A stretch of 32,942 nt of DNA, taken from assembly GCA_017463225.1 (NCBI GenBank), contig JAFTPO010000028.1:1-32942 (forward strand), given 5' to 3'. Positions 1-7,488 of this stretch are shown here, one piece after another. The DNA is from Lachnospiraceae bacterium (GTDB lineage Bacteria > Bacillota > Clostridia > Lachnospirales > Lachnospiraceae). The stretch's first letter is position 1, and the number at the start of each line of letters is the position of its first letter. Below the pieces are notes generated by a model, which saw nothing but the letters and a program-made list of their open reading frames with translations, made no database searches and was not told the origin of the DNA. Both the position numbers and the translations under genes were made by a program.

Positions 1-294
1 GTTATTGTCATAATCTCAGAAATTATAATAGTTTCTCTGGCACCTATAGATAATCCGAATCTTAACCTGACAGAGGAGGAGATTATGAGTATGAAAAAAC
101 AGATTAAAAGATTAGTAGTACTTTTATCTGTAATACTTATACTTTTGATGCTTTGGGGGAAAGGCATAAGATTCATATCTCCGATTGTGGTGGGAATAGT
201 TTTGGATGCAATGTTTATAGTGGTTGCAAAAATTCATAAGAAAAGAGGTGAGAGAAGTGCAGAAGGAAAGAGGAAAAGGCTTGGAATTAATTGA
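1..294 (+). CDS. agrB: AgrB-like peptide-processing membrane protease, C-terminal part (5' truncated by window edge)
   Basis: The reading frame is open from base 1 with no stop until 294, so this is the tail of a larger gene and not a 69-residue protein starting at the internal ATG at 85. The visible 97 residues contain a segment reading APIDNPNLNLTEEE followed by a basic stretch, two hydrophobic helices (about LVVLLSVILILLMLW and SPIVVGIVLDAMFIVV) and a Lys/Arg-rich end. AgrB proteins typically have this layout: a Pro/Asn-containing loop before the last two membrane helices, then a short basic cytoplasmic tail. AgrB is a membrane cysteine protease that cleaves the AgrD propeptide and helps form its thiolactone. 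The catalytic His and Cys would lie upstream, outside the window. The 3' end overlaps the agrD-like gene by 38 bases, which is usual for agrBD pairs. The identification rests on this pattern and the adjacent AgrD-like peptide. Confidence 0.75.
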   Translation, partial: VIVIISEIIIVSLAPIDNPNLNLTEEEIMSMKKQIKRLVVLLSVILILLMLWGKGIRFISPIVVGIVLDAMFIVVAKIHKKRGERSAEGKRKRLGIN

Positions 295-409
295 AAAGCT
301 AATCAGAAAACAGTCCGGAGTGGATAATATGGATGATCCACCAGAGTGTTATGGCTGGTTCTATCAGCCAAAGAGACCGGTAGTTAAAGATTGTAAGGAA
401 GAAAGGTAA
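257..409 (+). CDS. agrD: AgrD-like autoinducing peptide precursor, 50 aa
   Basis: A GTG at 257 is preceded by AGAGGTGA at 244-251 and gives a 50-residue product. An ATG at 224 in the same frame is possible but has no good ribosome site. The product has an N-terminal amphipathic helix (GKGLELIEKLIRKQ), a central Cys31 in the segment ECYGWF, and a tail beginning YQPKRP. In clostridial AgrD precursors a Cys plus four residues forms the thiolactone ring, and the tail often starts with a (F/Y)(E/Q)P..P pattern, so the likely signal core is CYGWF with an upstream acidic, proline-containing exocyclic stretch. It overlaps the end of agrB. No AgrC kinase or AgrA regulator follows within the window. 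The family call is by pattern. The exact ring size and cleavage sites are inferred. Confidence 0.72.
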   Translation: MQKERGKGLELIEKLIRKQSGVDNMDDPPECYGWFYQPKRPVVKDCKEER

Positions 410-420
410 GGGTGATTGTT

Positions 421-909
421 ATGAAATCAATTAAGACAAGTAAGTTGGTGGTAATAATGTTAACCATGGTATTGATGGTGCCAGCGTTTGGTTCTATTGT
501 GACTAAGGCAGCGAATGATTTAGATAGAGCTTGGTCGTTTAGCTTGCAGGCTAATTCAGGTGTATATTCATTGTCAGATTTCCGTATTAAGGAAGATGAT
601 AGCTCTATATATGTAAAAACCGATGCTATGAGTGGAACTCTGTCATCAGTATATTTTAAGGCATATGGTGCAAGAGATATCTATGGTACAAATTATGCAG
701 ATTGTACTTATGGTGGTAGAAATTATTATGTAAGTTATTCTGGTACAAGATATGTTATGTGGAATACTGTATATGAAAGTAAAGATGCTAATGGTAATAG
801 ATTATATAATGCTGCTGCGCTTGCAGGAAGAAGTAAAGTAGGAACTGGAACTGCTTCTGGATATTGGAGTCCCGATACAACAGGAATCTATTCACATATG
901 CCATATTAA
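421..909 (+). CDS. Small secreted protein of unknown function, 162 aa
   Basis: The ATG at 421 follows the purine-rich AAAGGTAAGGG at about 402-411. A GTG at 412 is in frame but too close to that site. Residues 1 to about 32 form a classical signal peptide: KSIKTSK, a long hydrophobic core and a probable signal peptidase site near TKA-A. The mature part, about 130 residues, is rich in Tyr, Ser, Gly and Asn and lacks Cys, suggesting an extracellular beta-rich protein. The near-C-terminal segment ASGYWSPDT resembles, from memory, small Gram-positive DUF2712-type secreted proteins that often sit beside ABC transporters. This is not verified. It begins 11 bases after agrD and is followed 14 bases later by an ABC permease, so it could be the exported product or effector of this cassette. 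A bacteriocin-like role is possible but not shown. Confidence 0.8.
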   Translation: MKSIKTSKLVVIMLTMVLMVPAFGSIVTKAANDLDRAWSFSLQANSGVYSLSDFRIKEDDSSIYVKTDAMSGTLSSVYFKAYGARDIYGTNYADCTYGGRNYYVSYSGTRYVMWNTVYESKDANGNRLYNAAALAGRSKVGTGTASGYWSPDTTGIYSHMPY

Positions 910-923
910 TTTAGGGGGTTAAT

Positions 924-1760
924 ATGCTTCGTTTAGAAATTAAGAAAGTATTTGAAAGTAAATCATTTTTATTATCGTTAATTCTAGGTATGTTGATTGT
1001 GTTGCTTCAAGCATCTTGGGTGAAAAAATACTTGGAAGTTGCATATATGGACAGTGAATCTTTAGTATACTCAAGGATTGCAGATGTTTCATTTTTGCAG
1101 GGGTGGATAGGACAGGATCCTTTTTCTGCGTATGCGTATATGTTTTATCTTGTTCTGTTTCCAATGTTGGCTGCTATGCCGTATGGAGCAAATCATTTTA
1201 AAGAACACAAGTTAGGTTATGATAAAAATGTAATATGTAGAATTGGTAAAAGAAAATATTTTATTACGAAGTATATTGCTGCATTTTTTTCCGGAGGTAT
1301 GGTGGTTACCATACCTTCGGTAATATCTTTAATGTGGTCTATGACGTGGTTACCTTTAATTCCTATAGATTTGAGTATGGCATATACAGGTGTAAATGTT
1401 GATTCGCTTTGGGGAGAAATCTTTTTTGAACACCCCTTATTATATGCACTCCTATATATAGCGTTGGATTTTGTGATAGCTGGAGTATTTTCAACTTGTT
1501 CATTAGCTCTTACGTTTATAGTAAAAAGTGAATTTCAAATAATGATTTTTCCTATGTTAATAAATATTTTTTTGGTTGAATTATTAAATTATGCTCCAGG
1601 GGTGTTGGGAAAAGTTTGTAGGATGGTACCTTATTGTTATGTTTCTCCATATTCGTTAGTGGCTGTAAGTGGATGGGAAATAATACTCAGTTTAAGTATA
1701 CTAATGGTAGTAACACTTTTTACTTATTATTATGTTGGAAGGAAGGGAGATGTTTTATAA
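924..1760 (+). CDS. ABC-2-type transporter permease, 278 aa
   Basis: The ATG at 924 is preceded by AGGGGG. The protein has about six hydrophobic segments: near residues 15-33, 70-88, 112-135, 170-190, 195-220 and 250-270. It has short loops and no enzymatic motif, typical of ABC-2 permease subunits of around 250-280 residues. Its partner ATPase and a second permease lie downstream in the same direction, so it probably forms one half of a heterodimeric exporter with the permease at 3635-4444. The last base of its stop codon is the first base of the next gene's ATG, so translation is probably coupled. Substrate is unknown. The agrBD and secreted-protein neighbours suggest a peptide or a self-protection role. 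Confidence 0.8.
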   Translation: MLRLEIKKVFESKSFLLSLILGMLIVLLQASWVKKYLEVAYMDSESLVYSRIADVSFLQGWIGQDPFSAYAYMFYLVLFPMLAAMPYGANHFKEHKLGYDKNVICRIGKRKYFITKYIAAFFSGGMVVTIPSVISLMWSMTWLPLIPIDLSMAYTGVNVDSLWGEIFFEHPLLYALLYIALDFVIAGVFSTCSLALTFIVKSEFQIMIFPMLINIFLVELLNYAPGVLGKVCRMVPYCYVSPYSLVAVSGWEIILSLSILMVVTLFTYYYVGRKGDVL

Positions 1761-2980
1761 TGGCTAAAAAAACAAAAGTAATATTGTTATTCGCGATTGT
1801 TGCATTATTTATTGTGGTGTGGGGATGCATTGTAATAAATCAAAATAGAATTTATGATTTAAAAAATGATAATACCAAGGTTGGTATAGGACAAAAGGTA
1901 GAATTCGAAGATATAAGTTATACTATTACATCTGCAAAAATGTATGACATAGAGGCTTTTGTTAAAGAATATCCAGATTGCGCTTGGCTGCATTCACAGA
2001 GGTGGATATTGAATAAAATGCAAGAAGATAATGATGTTAGGATATTATGTTATAGCTTGTTTGTTGAAACAGGAGATAAAGAACAAAAAGAGATTCCTAT
2101 AATACTTGATGAACATAGACTGAGTAATGGGATGTGGAGAACTACTTATGATCTCCCTCTAATATATTGTCTTAATGAAGGAACTGATTTAGAGGTAAGC
2201 TTAAATAGTTCAACTACAATAGTTGTTCCGGTAGTTCTTGTAAAGGATGAAATACCAGAGAAAGATTGGAATAATCTCACGAAAAAAAATATAGGTATGG
2301 AAGTAGTTGTGTCTTTTCAACCAGAACTGAAATGTATTGAGTTTGATGATGTGGAATACATTAGTGCAAGTGAAACAGATGTTGAAGAATTTAACGTTCT
2401 AAAGAAACAGGCTGCTGAATTGGAGTCAAATGAAAGTTCGGAAATTACAATATTAGAAGATAATGTTAAAGAAGGCAAAGAAGGAAATATGGAAGGTCTT
2501 CATTTTAAAATAGAAAATTTTGATGAGGTGGATGTTAATACAATTCATCAACAGGAATATAATTGTAATTTTGATATTCAAAAGTTAATGGACGAAGGTA
2601 ATGAAGTAAGATTGTATGCTTGTAGTTATTCTGTTGCTAATAATAATGAAAAATTGGTTGAATTTGCGCCTGTTGATACGAGGATATATGTATTTATAGA
2701 TGGGACAATTATGGCGGGAATGGAGTATGCAGGAATAAAAAATGCTTCCAATGAAGGCACAAAATCAGAAGGTTACCTTGTGGTTGAGCCTGGAAAGTGC
2801 GTAACTGTTGATGTAGTGTATATTGCATTATGGTCTAATTCTAGTGAGTACGAAAGTATTAACGAACAAACAGAGTGGGCATTGGAACAGGAGGATAGTT
2901 TCTATTTTATGTACAATCCGTCTGGTAATTTTATTAATAGTCTTGAAGATAAAAGGGCGTTATTTATTAAATTACAGTGA
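1760..2980 (+). CDS. Membrane-anchored extracytoplasmic hypothetical protein, 406 aa
   Basis: The ATG at 1760 shares one base with the preceding stop codon and follows GGAAGGGAG. The frame is open further upstream, to 1634, but that part lies inside the permease gene. Residues 4-25 form a single hydrophobic helix with a positive N-terminus (signal anchor or uncleaved signal). The rest is hydrophilic, acidic and probably outside the cell. Two regions, about residues 40-225 and 255-400, each look like beta-rich immunoglobulin-type folds (alternating strands, phrases such as GQKVEFEDISYTITSA and VEPGKCVTVDVVY), separated by a Glu/Ser-rich linker. I do not recognise a named family. Some Lachnospiraceae DUF-type proteins beside ABC transporters have this shape. 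Placement between the first permease and the ATPase suggests an accessory, periplasm-side part of the transporter. Confidence 0.72.
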   Translation: MAKKTKVILLFAIVALFIVVWGCIVINQNRIYDLKNDNTKVGIGQKVEFEDISYTITSAKMYDIEAFVKEYPDCAWLHSQRWILNKMQEDNDVRILCYSLFVETGDKEQKEIPIILDEHRLSNGMWRTTYDLPLIYCLNEGTDLEVSLNSSTTIVVPVVLVKDEIPEKDWNNLTKKNIGMEVVVSFQPELKCIEFDDVEYISASETDVEEFNVLKKQAAELESNESSEITILEDNVKEGKEGNMEGLHFKIENFDEVDVNTIHQQEYNCNFDIQKLMDEGNEVRLYACSYSVANNNEKLVEFAPVDTRIYVFIDGTIMAGMEYAGIKNASNEGTKSEGYLVVEPGKCVTVDVVYIALWSNSSEYESINEQTEWALEQEDSFYFMYNPSGNFINSLEDKRALFIKLQ

Positions 2981-2996
2981 TTTTCGGAGGCAATAT

Positions 2997-3632
2997 ATGG
3001 AGATAGAATTTGATAATGTTTATAAATGTATAGCAGGGAAACCAATATTAAAAGATATTAATTATAAATTTTTCGGCGGAAAGATTTATGGATTAAGAGG
3101 AAAAAATGGATGTGGAAAAACAATGCTTATGAGAAGTATTGCTGGTCTTATGAAGCCAACTAACGGAAGAATATTAATTAATAAAAAAGAATTATATAAG
3201 GATATAGAAATACCTGATAGCATAGGAGTTTTGATCGAAAATCCTGCGTTTTTACCAGAGTATTCAGGGTTTAAAAATCTTAAATATTTGGCTGATATAA
3301 AAAATCAAATTACAGAGGAAGAGATAAGATGCGTTTTAAATAAAGTAGGACTTGATAGTAATGATAAAAGAATAGTAAGAAAATATTCGTTAGGTATGAA
3401 ACAAAAACTTGGAATTGCTGCAGCTATTATGGAAAAACCCAGTATAGTTTTATTGGATGAGCCAATAAATGCATTAGATGAAAGTGGGGTAGAAAAAGTA
3501 AAAAAATGTATTATGGATTTAAAAGAGGACAATAGAATTATTATTGTAGCTTGTCATGATAGAGATGAACTAAATTATTTATCCGATACGATTATATTAA
3601 TGTCAGAAGGAAAAATTATCGGGGAGGAATAG
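2997..3632 (+). CDS. ABC transporter ATP-binding protein, 211 aa
   Basis: The ATG at 2997 follows CGGAGG at 2985-2990. The frame extends upstream inside the previous gene but without a ribosome site. Walker A is GKNGCGKT near residue 36. A Q-loop-like segment lies near IENPAF, and the ABC signature is the degenerate YSLGMKQK. Walker B and the catalytic Glu are in IVLLDEP, and the switch His is in ACHDRDE. The length of about 210 residues is typical for compact ATPases that work with ABC-2 permeases in peptide or lantibiotic export and immunity systems. It sits between the membrane-anchored protein and the second permease, with only 2 bases before the latter, so it most likely powers both permeases of this cassette. 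Confidence 0.93.
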   Translation: MEIEFDNVYKCIAGKPILKDINYKFFGGKIYGLRGKNGCGKTMLMRSIAGLMKPTNGRILINKKELYKDIEIPDSIGVLIENPAFLPEYSGFKNLKYLADIKNQITEEEIRCVLNKVGLDSNDKRIVRKYSLGMKQKLGIAAAIMEKPSIVLLDEPINALDESGVEKVKKCIMDLKEDNRIIIVACHDRDELNYLSDTIILMSEGKIIGEE

Positions 3633-3634
3633 AT

Positions 3635-4444
3635 ATGCTTATTAATTTAATTGTGTCTGAAGTAAAACATGATATTCTTCGGCATAAGTGGCGTTATTTT
3701 AGCTTCTTTTTGTTTATGACAATTACAATACTAGGTAAATGCTTTTATATGTCAGAGGCTGGCATAGGTGATTTTGGAATTTTTGGATTGAATGCTAGTA
3801 ATATTTTGTTAGGAATTCCTAGATACGTTTTTTATGCAGATAACCAGATAGTTGTTCCTGCAGGATGGATAGTTATGCTACTTTTTATACCATTTATTGT
3901 TGGTGATTGGTGTGAGTATGAGCTTTGCGGGATAGGTGTATATAAAATATTGTTATCTGGTAGAAAAAACTGGTGGATTGCAAAATTTACTAGCGTTTTT
4001 GTAGGAGCAATCATATACATAGCAATATATTTTTTGAGCCAAATTCTGATAACGATTATTTTAAATGGTGATTTAATCGAAGCTTCAGACGATATATGGC
4101 TATATAATTCAGGGTACAGTAGAATGCTTTCTGAGATAACTACATTCTATTTGTACACAATTGCAATGCCGTGTGTAAGCTTTATTACATTTTTTGTTTG
4201 TTCATTTGTGTTAAGCTTAATATGCGGTTCAGTAAAAAGCTTTATGATGATAACGATATACATTGTTCTTGGTGTTTTTTATACAAGTCCATATTTTATC
4301 GGAAATCAGCTTATGTTACTGAGGAGTACTCATTTTGATTCGCAAGGTATTGATATTATAGATAGCATATTTATTGATTTGATACTAATAATTGGTGGTT
4401 ATGCTATTGGAAGAAGCTATATACACAACAAGGATTTGATATAA
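3635..4444 (+). CDS. ABC-2-type transporter permease, 269 aa
   Basis: It starts 2 bases after the ATPase stop and uses GGGGAGG at 3621-3627, inside the ATPase end, as ribosome site. About six membrane segments are visible: near residues 20-40, 70-95, 115-145, 170-200, 205-225 and 245-262. The loop around residues 140-165 is short. It shares the N-terminal layout of the first permease (short amphipathic start, then a helix) but is not an obvious recent duplicate. It is probably the second half of the exporter. The stop lies 11 bases from the stop of the convergent lysR gene, and no clear terminator is visible between them. Confidence 0.8.
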   Translation: MLINLIVSEVKHDILRHKWRYFSFFLFMTITILGKCFYMSEAGIGDFGIFGLNASNILLGIPRYVFYADNQIVVPAGWIVMLLFIPFIVGDWCEYELCGIGVYKILLSGRKNWWIAKFTSVFVGAIIYIAIYFLSQILITIILNGDLIEASDDIWLYNSGYSRMLSEITTFYLYTIAMPCVSFITFFVCSFVLSLICGSVKSFMMITIYIVLGVFYTSPYFIGNQLMLLRSTHFDSQGIDIIDSIFIDLILIIGGYAIGRSYIHNKDLI

Positions 4445-4455
4445 TGGAGCGAGTA

Positions 4456-5514
4456 TTAGTTGCAAAACTCCAAAAACTTATTTAGAACAGTAGACTTATT
4501 CTTATTACTAGAATATATAAATCCTACTGTTCTTTTTTCTATTTCTTTTTCTAAAGGTAATTCCACAATCTTACCAGCTTCAAGATAATCTAAGGCGAAT
4601 TCCCTAACTACGCTGGCTACACCCATACCGATAGAGGCGAAGTCTATGAGAAGGTCCATATTATTAACCTCTAGGACTTGGTTAGGATAGATACCTTCTG
4701 ATGCAAGGTATGAGTCAATGTGGGTTCTGGTTACATTGTTTTTCTCAAGGAGCATAAGGTTAGATTTTTCTAATATATCCTTGATAGACAGCTTGTTTTT
4801 TGTAGTGGTTCCGGAACCGGAACCATCTCTTACAGGGCTGTTTGAACCATCTGTTGCATTAGCTTCTGATTCATCTAATGCAGAAGCGTTGTCCTCACTG
4901 ATAAATGATGTAATATTTCCAGCAAACATCCATTGATATTCGTTCTCCTGAGGAACATGGTCAGTTTCTCTTAGGTGCAGGTTATCCAGATAACTATCTG
5001 ATGTAACAAATATATCATGAATAGTAGTAAGCTCCTTGTATGTAAAGCCTTTGGGTATATCTGTCTCGCAGATAAGCCCCAGGTCAATTTTGCCCTCGGC
5101 TAAGAGATTTAAAGTGTTCTTAGTAGAGTGACAACGAATAGTAACCTTAATATGAGGATTCTCATCGATGAAATCCTTAAGGTAATCTAATAATATATGC
5201 TTACAAAGGGAAGTACTAACACCTATCTTAAGCTGACCTATACCCAAATCGTGAATCTTCTTAATCTCATCCTCGGCCTGGTTAATGCTGTCAAATGCAT
5301 TGCCTATATGTTGGTATAATATCTCACCTTCCTCTGTTAATGATACACCCTTAGAGGTACGGGAGAAGAGGGTGACTCCTAAGCCTTTTTCTAAGTTGGA
5401 TATGGATTTACTAATAGCAGGCTGGCTGATAAACAATTTGTCTGCTGCCTTGCTAATGTTGCCAAGAGATGCAACAGTGTAAAATATTCTGTAATTATTC
5501 AAATTTTCGTACAT
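4456..5514 (-). CDS. LysR-family transcriptional regulator, 352 aa, divergent from leuC
   Basis: Read on the minus strand, the ATG at 5514 follows GGAGATAAAAA. Residues 1-60 are a typical LysR winged helix-turn-helix (phrases ISKAADKLFISQPAISKSI and LFSRTSKGVSLTEEG), followed by the linker helix and a substrate-binding-protein-like effector domain from about residue 92. The protein is about 50 residues longer than usual because residues 203-240 form a low-complexity Ser/Gly/Asp/Asn/Thr insert between the two effector half-domains. It diverges from leuC, with a perfect palindrome in the spacer. LysR regulators commonly control the divergent operon, so it is probably the activator of the leu-ilv cluster, perhaps sensing a pathway intermediate. 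The effector is unknown. Confidence 0.92.
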   Translation of the reverse strand: MYENLNNYRIFYTVASLGNISKAADKLFISQPAISKSISNLEKGLGVTLFSRTSKGVSLTEEGEILYQHIGNAFDSINQAEDEIKKIHDLGIGQLKIGVSTSLCKHILLDYLKDFIDENPHIKVTIRCHSTKNTLNLLAEGKIDLGLICETDIPKGFTYKELTTIHDIFVTSDSYLDNLHLRETDHVPQENEYQWMFAGNITSFISEDNASALDESEANATDGSNSPVRDGSGSGTTTKNKLSIKDILEKSNLMLLEKNNVTRTHIDSYLASEGIYPNQVLEVNNMDLLIDFASIGMGVASVVREFALDYLEAGKIVELPLEKEIEKRTVGFIYSSNKNKSTVLNKFLEFCN

Positions 5515-5557
5515 TTTTTATCTCCTTAAGCTATAAAACGAAATAATAACTATATGT

Positions 5558-5586
5558 AATATATCATCAATTAGCTATAACTTCAA
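5558..5586 (-). promoter_or_regulatory. Predicted lysR promoter, minus strand
   Basis: On the minus strand TTGAAG (plus 5581-5586) and TATATT (plus 5558-5563) are separated by 17 bases. The -35 lies in the centre of the 17-bp palindrome at 5576-5592, so protein bound there would block it. This is the classic layout for LysR negative autoregulation. Confidence 0.5.
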
Positions 5587-5592
5587 GTTATA
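5576..5592. promoter_or_regulatory. Perfect 17-bp palindrome, candidate LysR operator
   Basis: TATAACTT-C-AAGTTATA is a perfect inverted repeat centred on 5584 and contains the T-N11-A spacing typical of LysR sites. It overlaps the predicted lysR -35 and lies about 65 bp upstream of the predicted leuC transcription start, the usual recognition-site position for LysR activators. Confidence 0.6.
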
Positions 5593-5613
5593 TCAGATAT
5601 TCTTATTATATAT

Positions 5614-5642
5614 TTTAATTATATTTTTATATATGTTACAAT
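5614..5642 (+). promoter_or_regulatory. Predicted leuC promoter with extended -10
   Basis: TGT-TACAAT at 5634-5642 is an extended -10. The matching -35 (TTTAAT at 5614-5619, spacer 17) is poor, as expected for an activator-dependent promoter. It would start transcription near 5649, giving a leader of about 60 bases with no room for a T-box. A second option is TTACAA at 5636-5641 with a weak TACATA at 5659-5664. Confidence 0.4.
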
Positions 5643-5707
5643 GCACTGAATAATAGGATACATATAAATAAGTGTACAAATATTAATAATAAATGGAGGT
5701 AACCGAT

Positions 5708-6973
5708 ATGGGTATGACAATGACACAGAAAATACTTGCTAAGCATGCTGGTTTAGACTCAGTTGTAGCTGGTCAGTTAATCGAGGCAGACTTAGATTTA
5801 GTATTAGGTAATGACGTTACTACACCAGTAGCGATTCATGAGATGGAGAAGTTTAATAAGAAGGATGTCTTCGATAAGGAGAAGATTGCACTTGTTATGG
5901 ACCATTTCACACCTAATAAGGATATTAAGAGTGCTGAGCATTGTAAGTGTGTAAGAGAGTTCTCATGTGCTAATCAGATTAAGAATTACTTTGATGTAGG
6001 AGAGATGGGTATTGAGCATGCACTTCTTCCTGAGAAGGGACTTATCGTTGCAGGTGAGACTTGTATCGGTGCAGATTCACATACATGTACATATGGTGCG
6101 TTAGGTGCATTTTCAACAGGTGTTGGAAGTACTGATATGGCAGCAGGTATGGCAACTGGTAAGGCTTGGTTCAAGGTTCCATCAGCTATTAAGTTTAATA
6201 TAGTTGGCGAGAAGGCCCCTTGGATTAGTGGTAAGGATGTTATCCTTCACATCATCGGTATGATTGGTGTAGACGGAGCTTTATACAAGTCTATGGAGTT
6301 TGTAGGTGAGGGAATTAAGAACCTTACTATGGATGATAGATTTACTATTGCAAATATGGCTATTGAGGCTGGTGCTAAGAATGGTATCTTCCCAGTTGAT
6401 GAGCTTACTGAGGAGTATATGAAGGAGGCTTCTACTAAGACCTGGACTAAGTACGAGGCTGATGCTGACGCAGAGTATGATGAGGAGTACACTATTGACT
6501 TGTCAACACTTAAGCCAACAGTTGCATTTCCACATCTTCCAGAGAATACAAAGACTATCGATGAGGTAGGGGATATAAAGATTGACCAGGTTGTAATTGG
6601 TTCATGTACTAATGGACGTATCTCAGATATGAGAATTGCAGCTGAGATTATGAAGGATAAGAAGGTTGCAAAGGGACTTAGAGTTATCATTATTCCTGGT
6701 ACACAGAAGATATACCTTCAGATGATTAAGGAAGGCCTTGCAGAAATCTTTATCAATGCAGGAGCTATTGTCTCAACTCCAACCTGTGGACCATGTCTCG
6801 GTGGACATATGGGTGTTATGGCAGCAGGTGAGAAGTGTGTATCAACTACAAACCGTAACTTTGTTGGTCGTATGGGTCATGTTGATTCAGAGGTTTATCT
6901 TGCAAGCCCTGCTGTTGCAGCTGCATCAGCTATTACTGGTAAGATTAGCTGCCCATGTGAGATCATGAACTAG
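5708..6973 (+). CDS. leuC: 3-isopropylmalate dehydratase large subunit, 421 aa
   Basis: The ATG at 5708 follows GGAGG at 5695-5699. The in-frame ATG at 5693 overlaps that ribosome site and is unlikely. This is a member of the aconitase superfamily, the shorter bacterial/archaeal LeuC type of about 420 residues. The [4Fe-4S] cluster ligands are Cys300 in VIGSCTNGR and Cys360/Cys363 in [10 protein letters not shown]. The [14 protein letters not shown] segment is the family active-site signature. With LeuD it isomerises 2-isopropylmalate to 3-isopropylmalate in leucine synthesis in the cytoplasm. It is the first gene of the leuC-to-asd run and is probably activated by the divergent LysR. leuA, which makes the substrate, is not in this window. 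Confidence 0.96.
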   Translation: MGMTMTQKILAKHAGLDSVVAGQLIEADLDLVLGNDVTTPVAIHEMEKFNKKDVFDKEKIALVMDHFTPNKDIKSAEHCKCVREFSCANQIKNYFDVGEMGIEHALLPEKGLIVAGETCIGADSHTCTYGALGAFSTGVGSTDMAAGMATGKAWFKVPSAIKFNIVGEKAPWISGKDVILHIIGMIGVDGALYKSMEFVGEGIKNLTMDDRFTIANMAIEAGAKNGIFPVDELTEEYMKEASTKTWTKYEADADAEYDEEYTIDLSTLKPTVAFPHLPENTKTIDEVGDIKIDQVVIGSCTNGRISDMRIAAEIMKDKKVAKGLRVIIIPGTQKIYLQMIKEGLAEIFINAGAIVSTPTCGPCLGGHMGVMAAGEKCVSTTNRNFVGRMGHVDSEVYLASPAVAAASAITGKISCPCEIMN

Positions 6974-6985
6974 GAGGTATATATA

Positions 6986-7471
6986 ATGAAAGCATTCGGA
7001 ACAGTACATAAATATGGTGACAATGTAGATACAGATGTAATTATTCCAGCTAGATATCTTAATTCATCAGACCCGGCAGAGCTTGCAAAAAGCTGTATGG
7101 AGGATATCGATAAGGATTTCGTAAACCGTGTAAAGCCAGGAGATATTATGGTGGCTAATAAGAACTTTGGATGTGGCTCATCCAGAGAGCATGCGCCTAT
7201 AGCTATAAAGGCTTCAGGTATTTCTTGTGTTATAGCAGAGACATTTGCAAGAATCTTCTATAGAAATGCTATTAACATAGGACTTCCTATTATAGAGTGT
7301 CCTGAGGCTGCACAGGGTATCGACGCAGGAGATCAGGTTGAAATCGACTTCGACAGCGGTATGATTTACAACAAGACTAAGGGAACTGAGTTTAAGGGTC
7401 AGGCATTCCCACCATTTATGCAGGAGATAATTAAGAACGAGGGACTTATAAATTATATTAATAATAAGTAG
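6986..7471 (+). CDS. leuD: 3-isopropylmalate dehydratase small subunit, 161 aa
   Basis: The ATG follows TAGGAGG that overlaps the leuC stop, with a 12-base gap. The sequence carries the family phrases [11 protein letters not shown] near the start and [12 protein letters not shown] around Cys63, the swivel-domain substrate-recognition loop, then [15 protein letters not shown]. The length of 161 residues is typical for the small-subunit type paired with a 420-residue LeuC. It completes isopropylmalate isomerase with LeuC. It is followed after 17 bases by leuB. Confidence 0.96.
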   Translation: MKAFGTVHKYGDNVDTDVIIPARYLNSSDPAELAKSCMEDIDKDFVNRVKPGDIMVANKNFGCGSSREHAPIAIKASGISCVIAETFARIFYRNAINIGLPIIECPEAAQGIDAGDQVEIDFDSGMIYNKTKGTEFKGQAFPPFMQEIIKNEGLINYINNK

Positions 7472-7488
7472 TTTTGGAGGATATAAAA

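Noticed and set aside
85-294. Separate 69-residue membrane protein starting at ATG 85
   Set aside because: The frame continues without a stop to base 1 and the upstream residues fit an AgrB loop, so it is the end of a longer gene.
211-360. tRNA or small RNA gene near agrD
   Set aside because: No cloverleaf or stable stem was found. The region is explained by the overlapping agrB and agrD frames.
1634-1759. N-terminal extension of the membrane-anchored protein at 1760
   Set aside because: It lies inside the permease gene in another frame and has no ribosome site, while ATG 1760 has GGAAGGGAG and a membrane anchor right after it.
5643-5707. T-box or leucine riboswitch before leuC
   Set aside because: The leader is only about 60 bases from the predicted start and shows no T-box sequence or terminator hairpin. 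The LysR site explains control better.
6247-6690. 147-residue minus-strand frame inside leuC
   Set aside because: It is a shadow of leuC codon bias. Its Ser/Ile-rich composition is typical of antisense frames.
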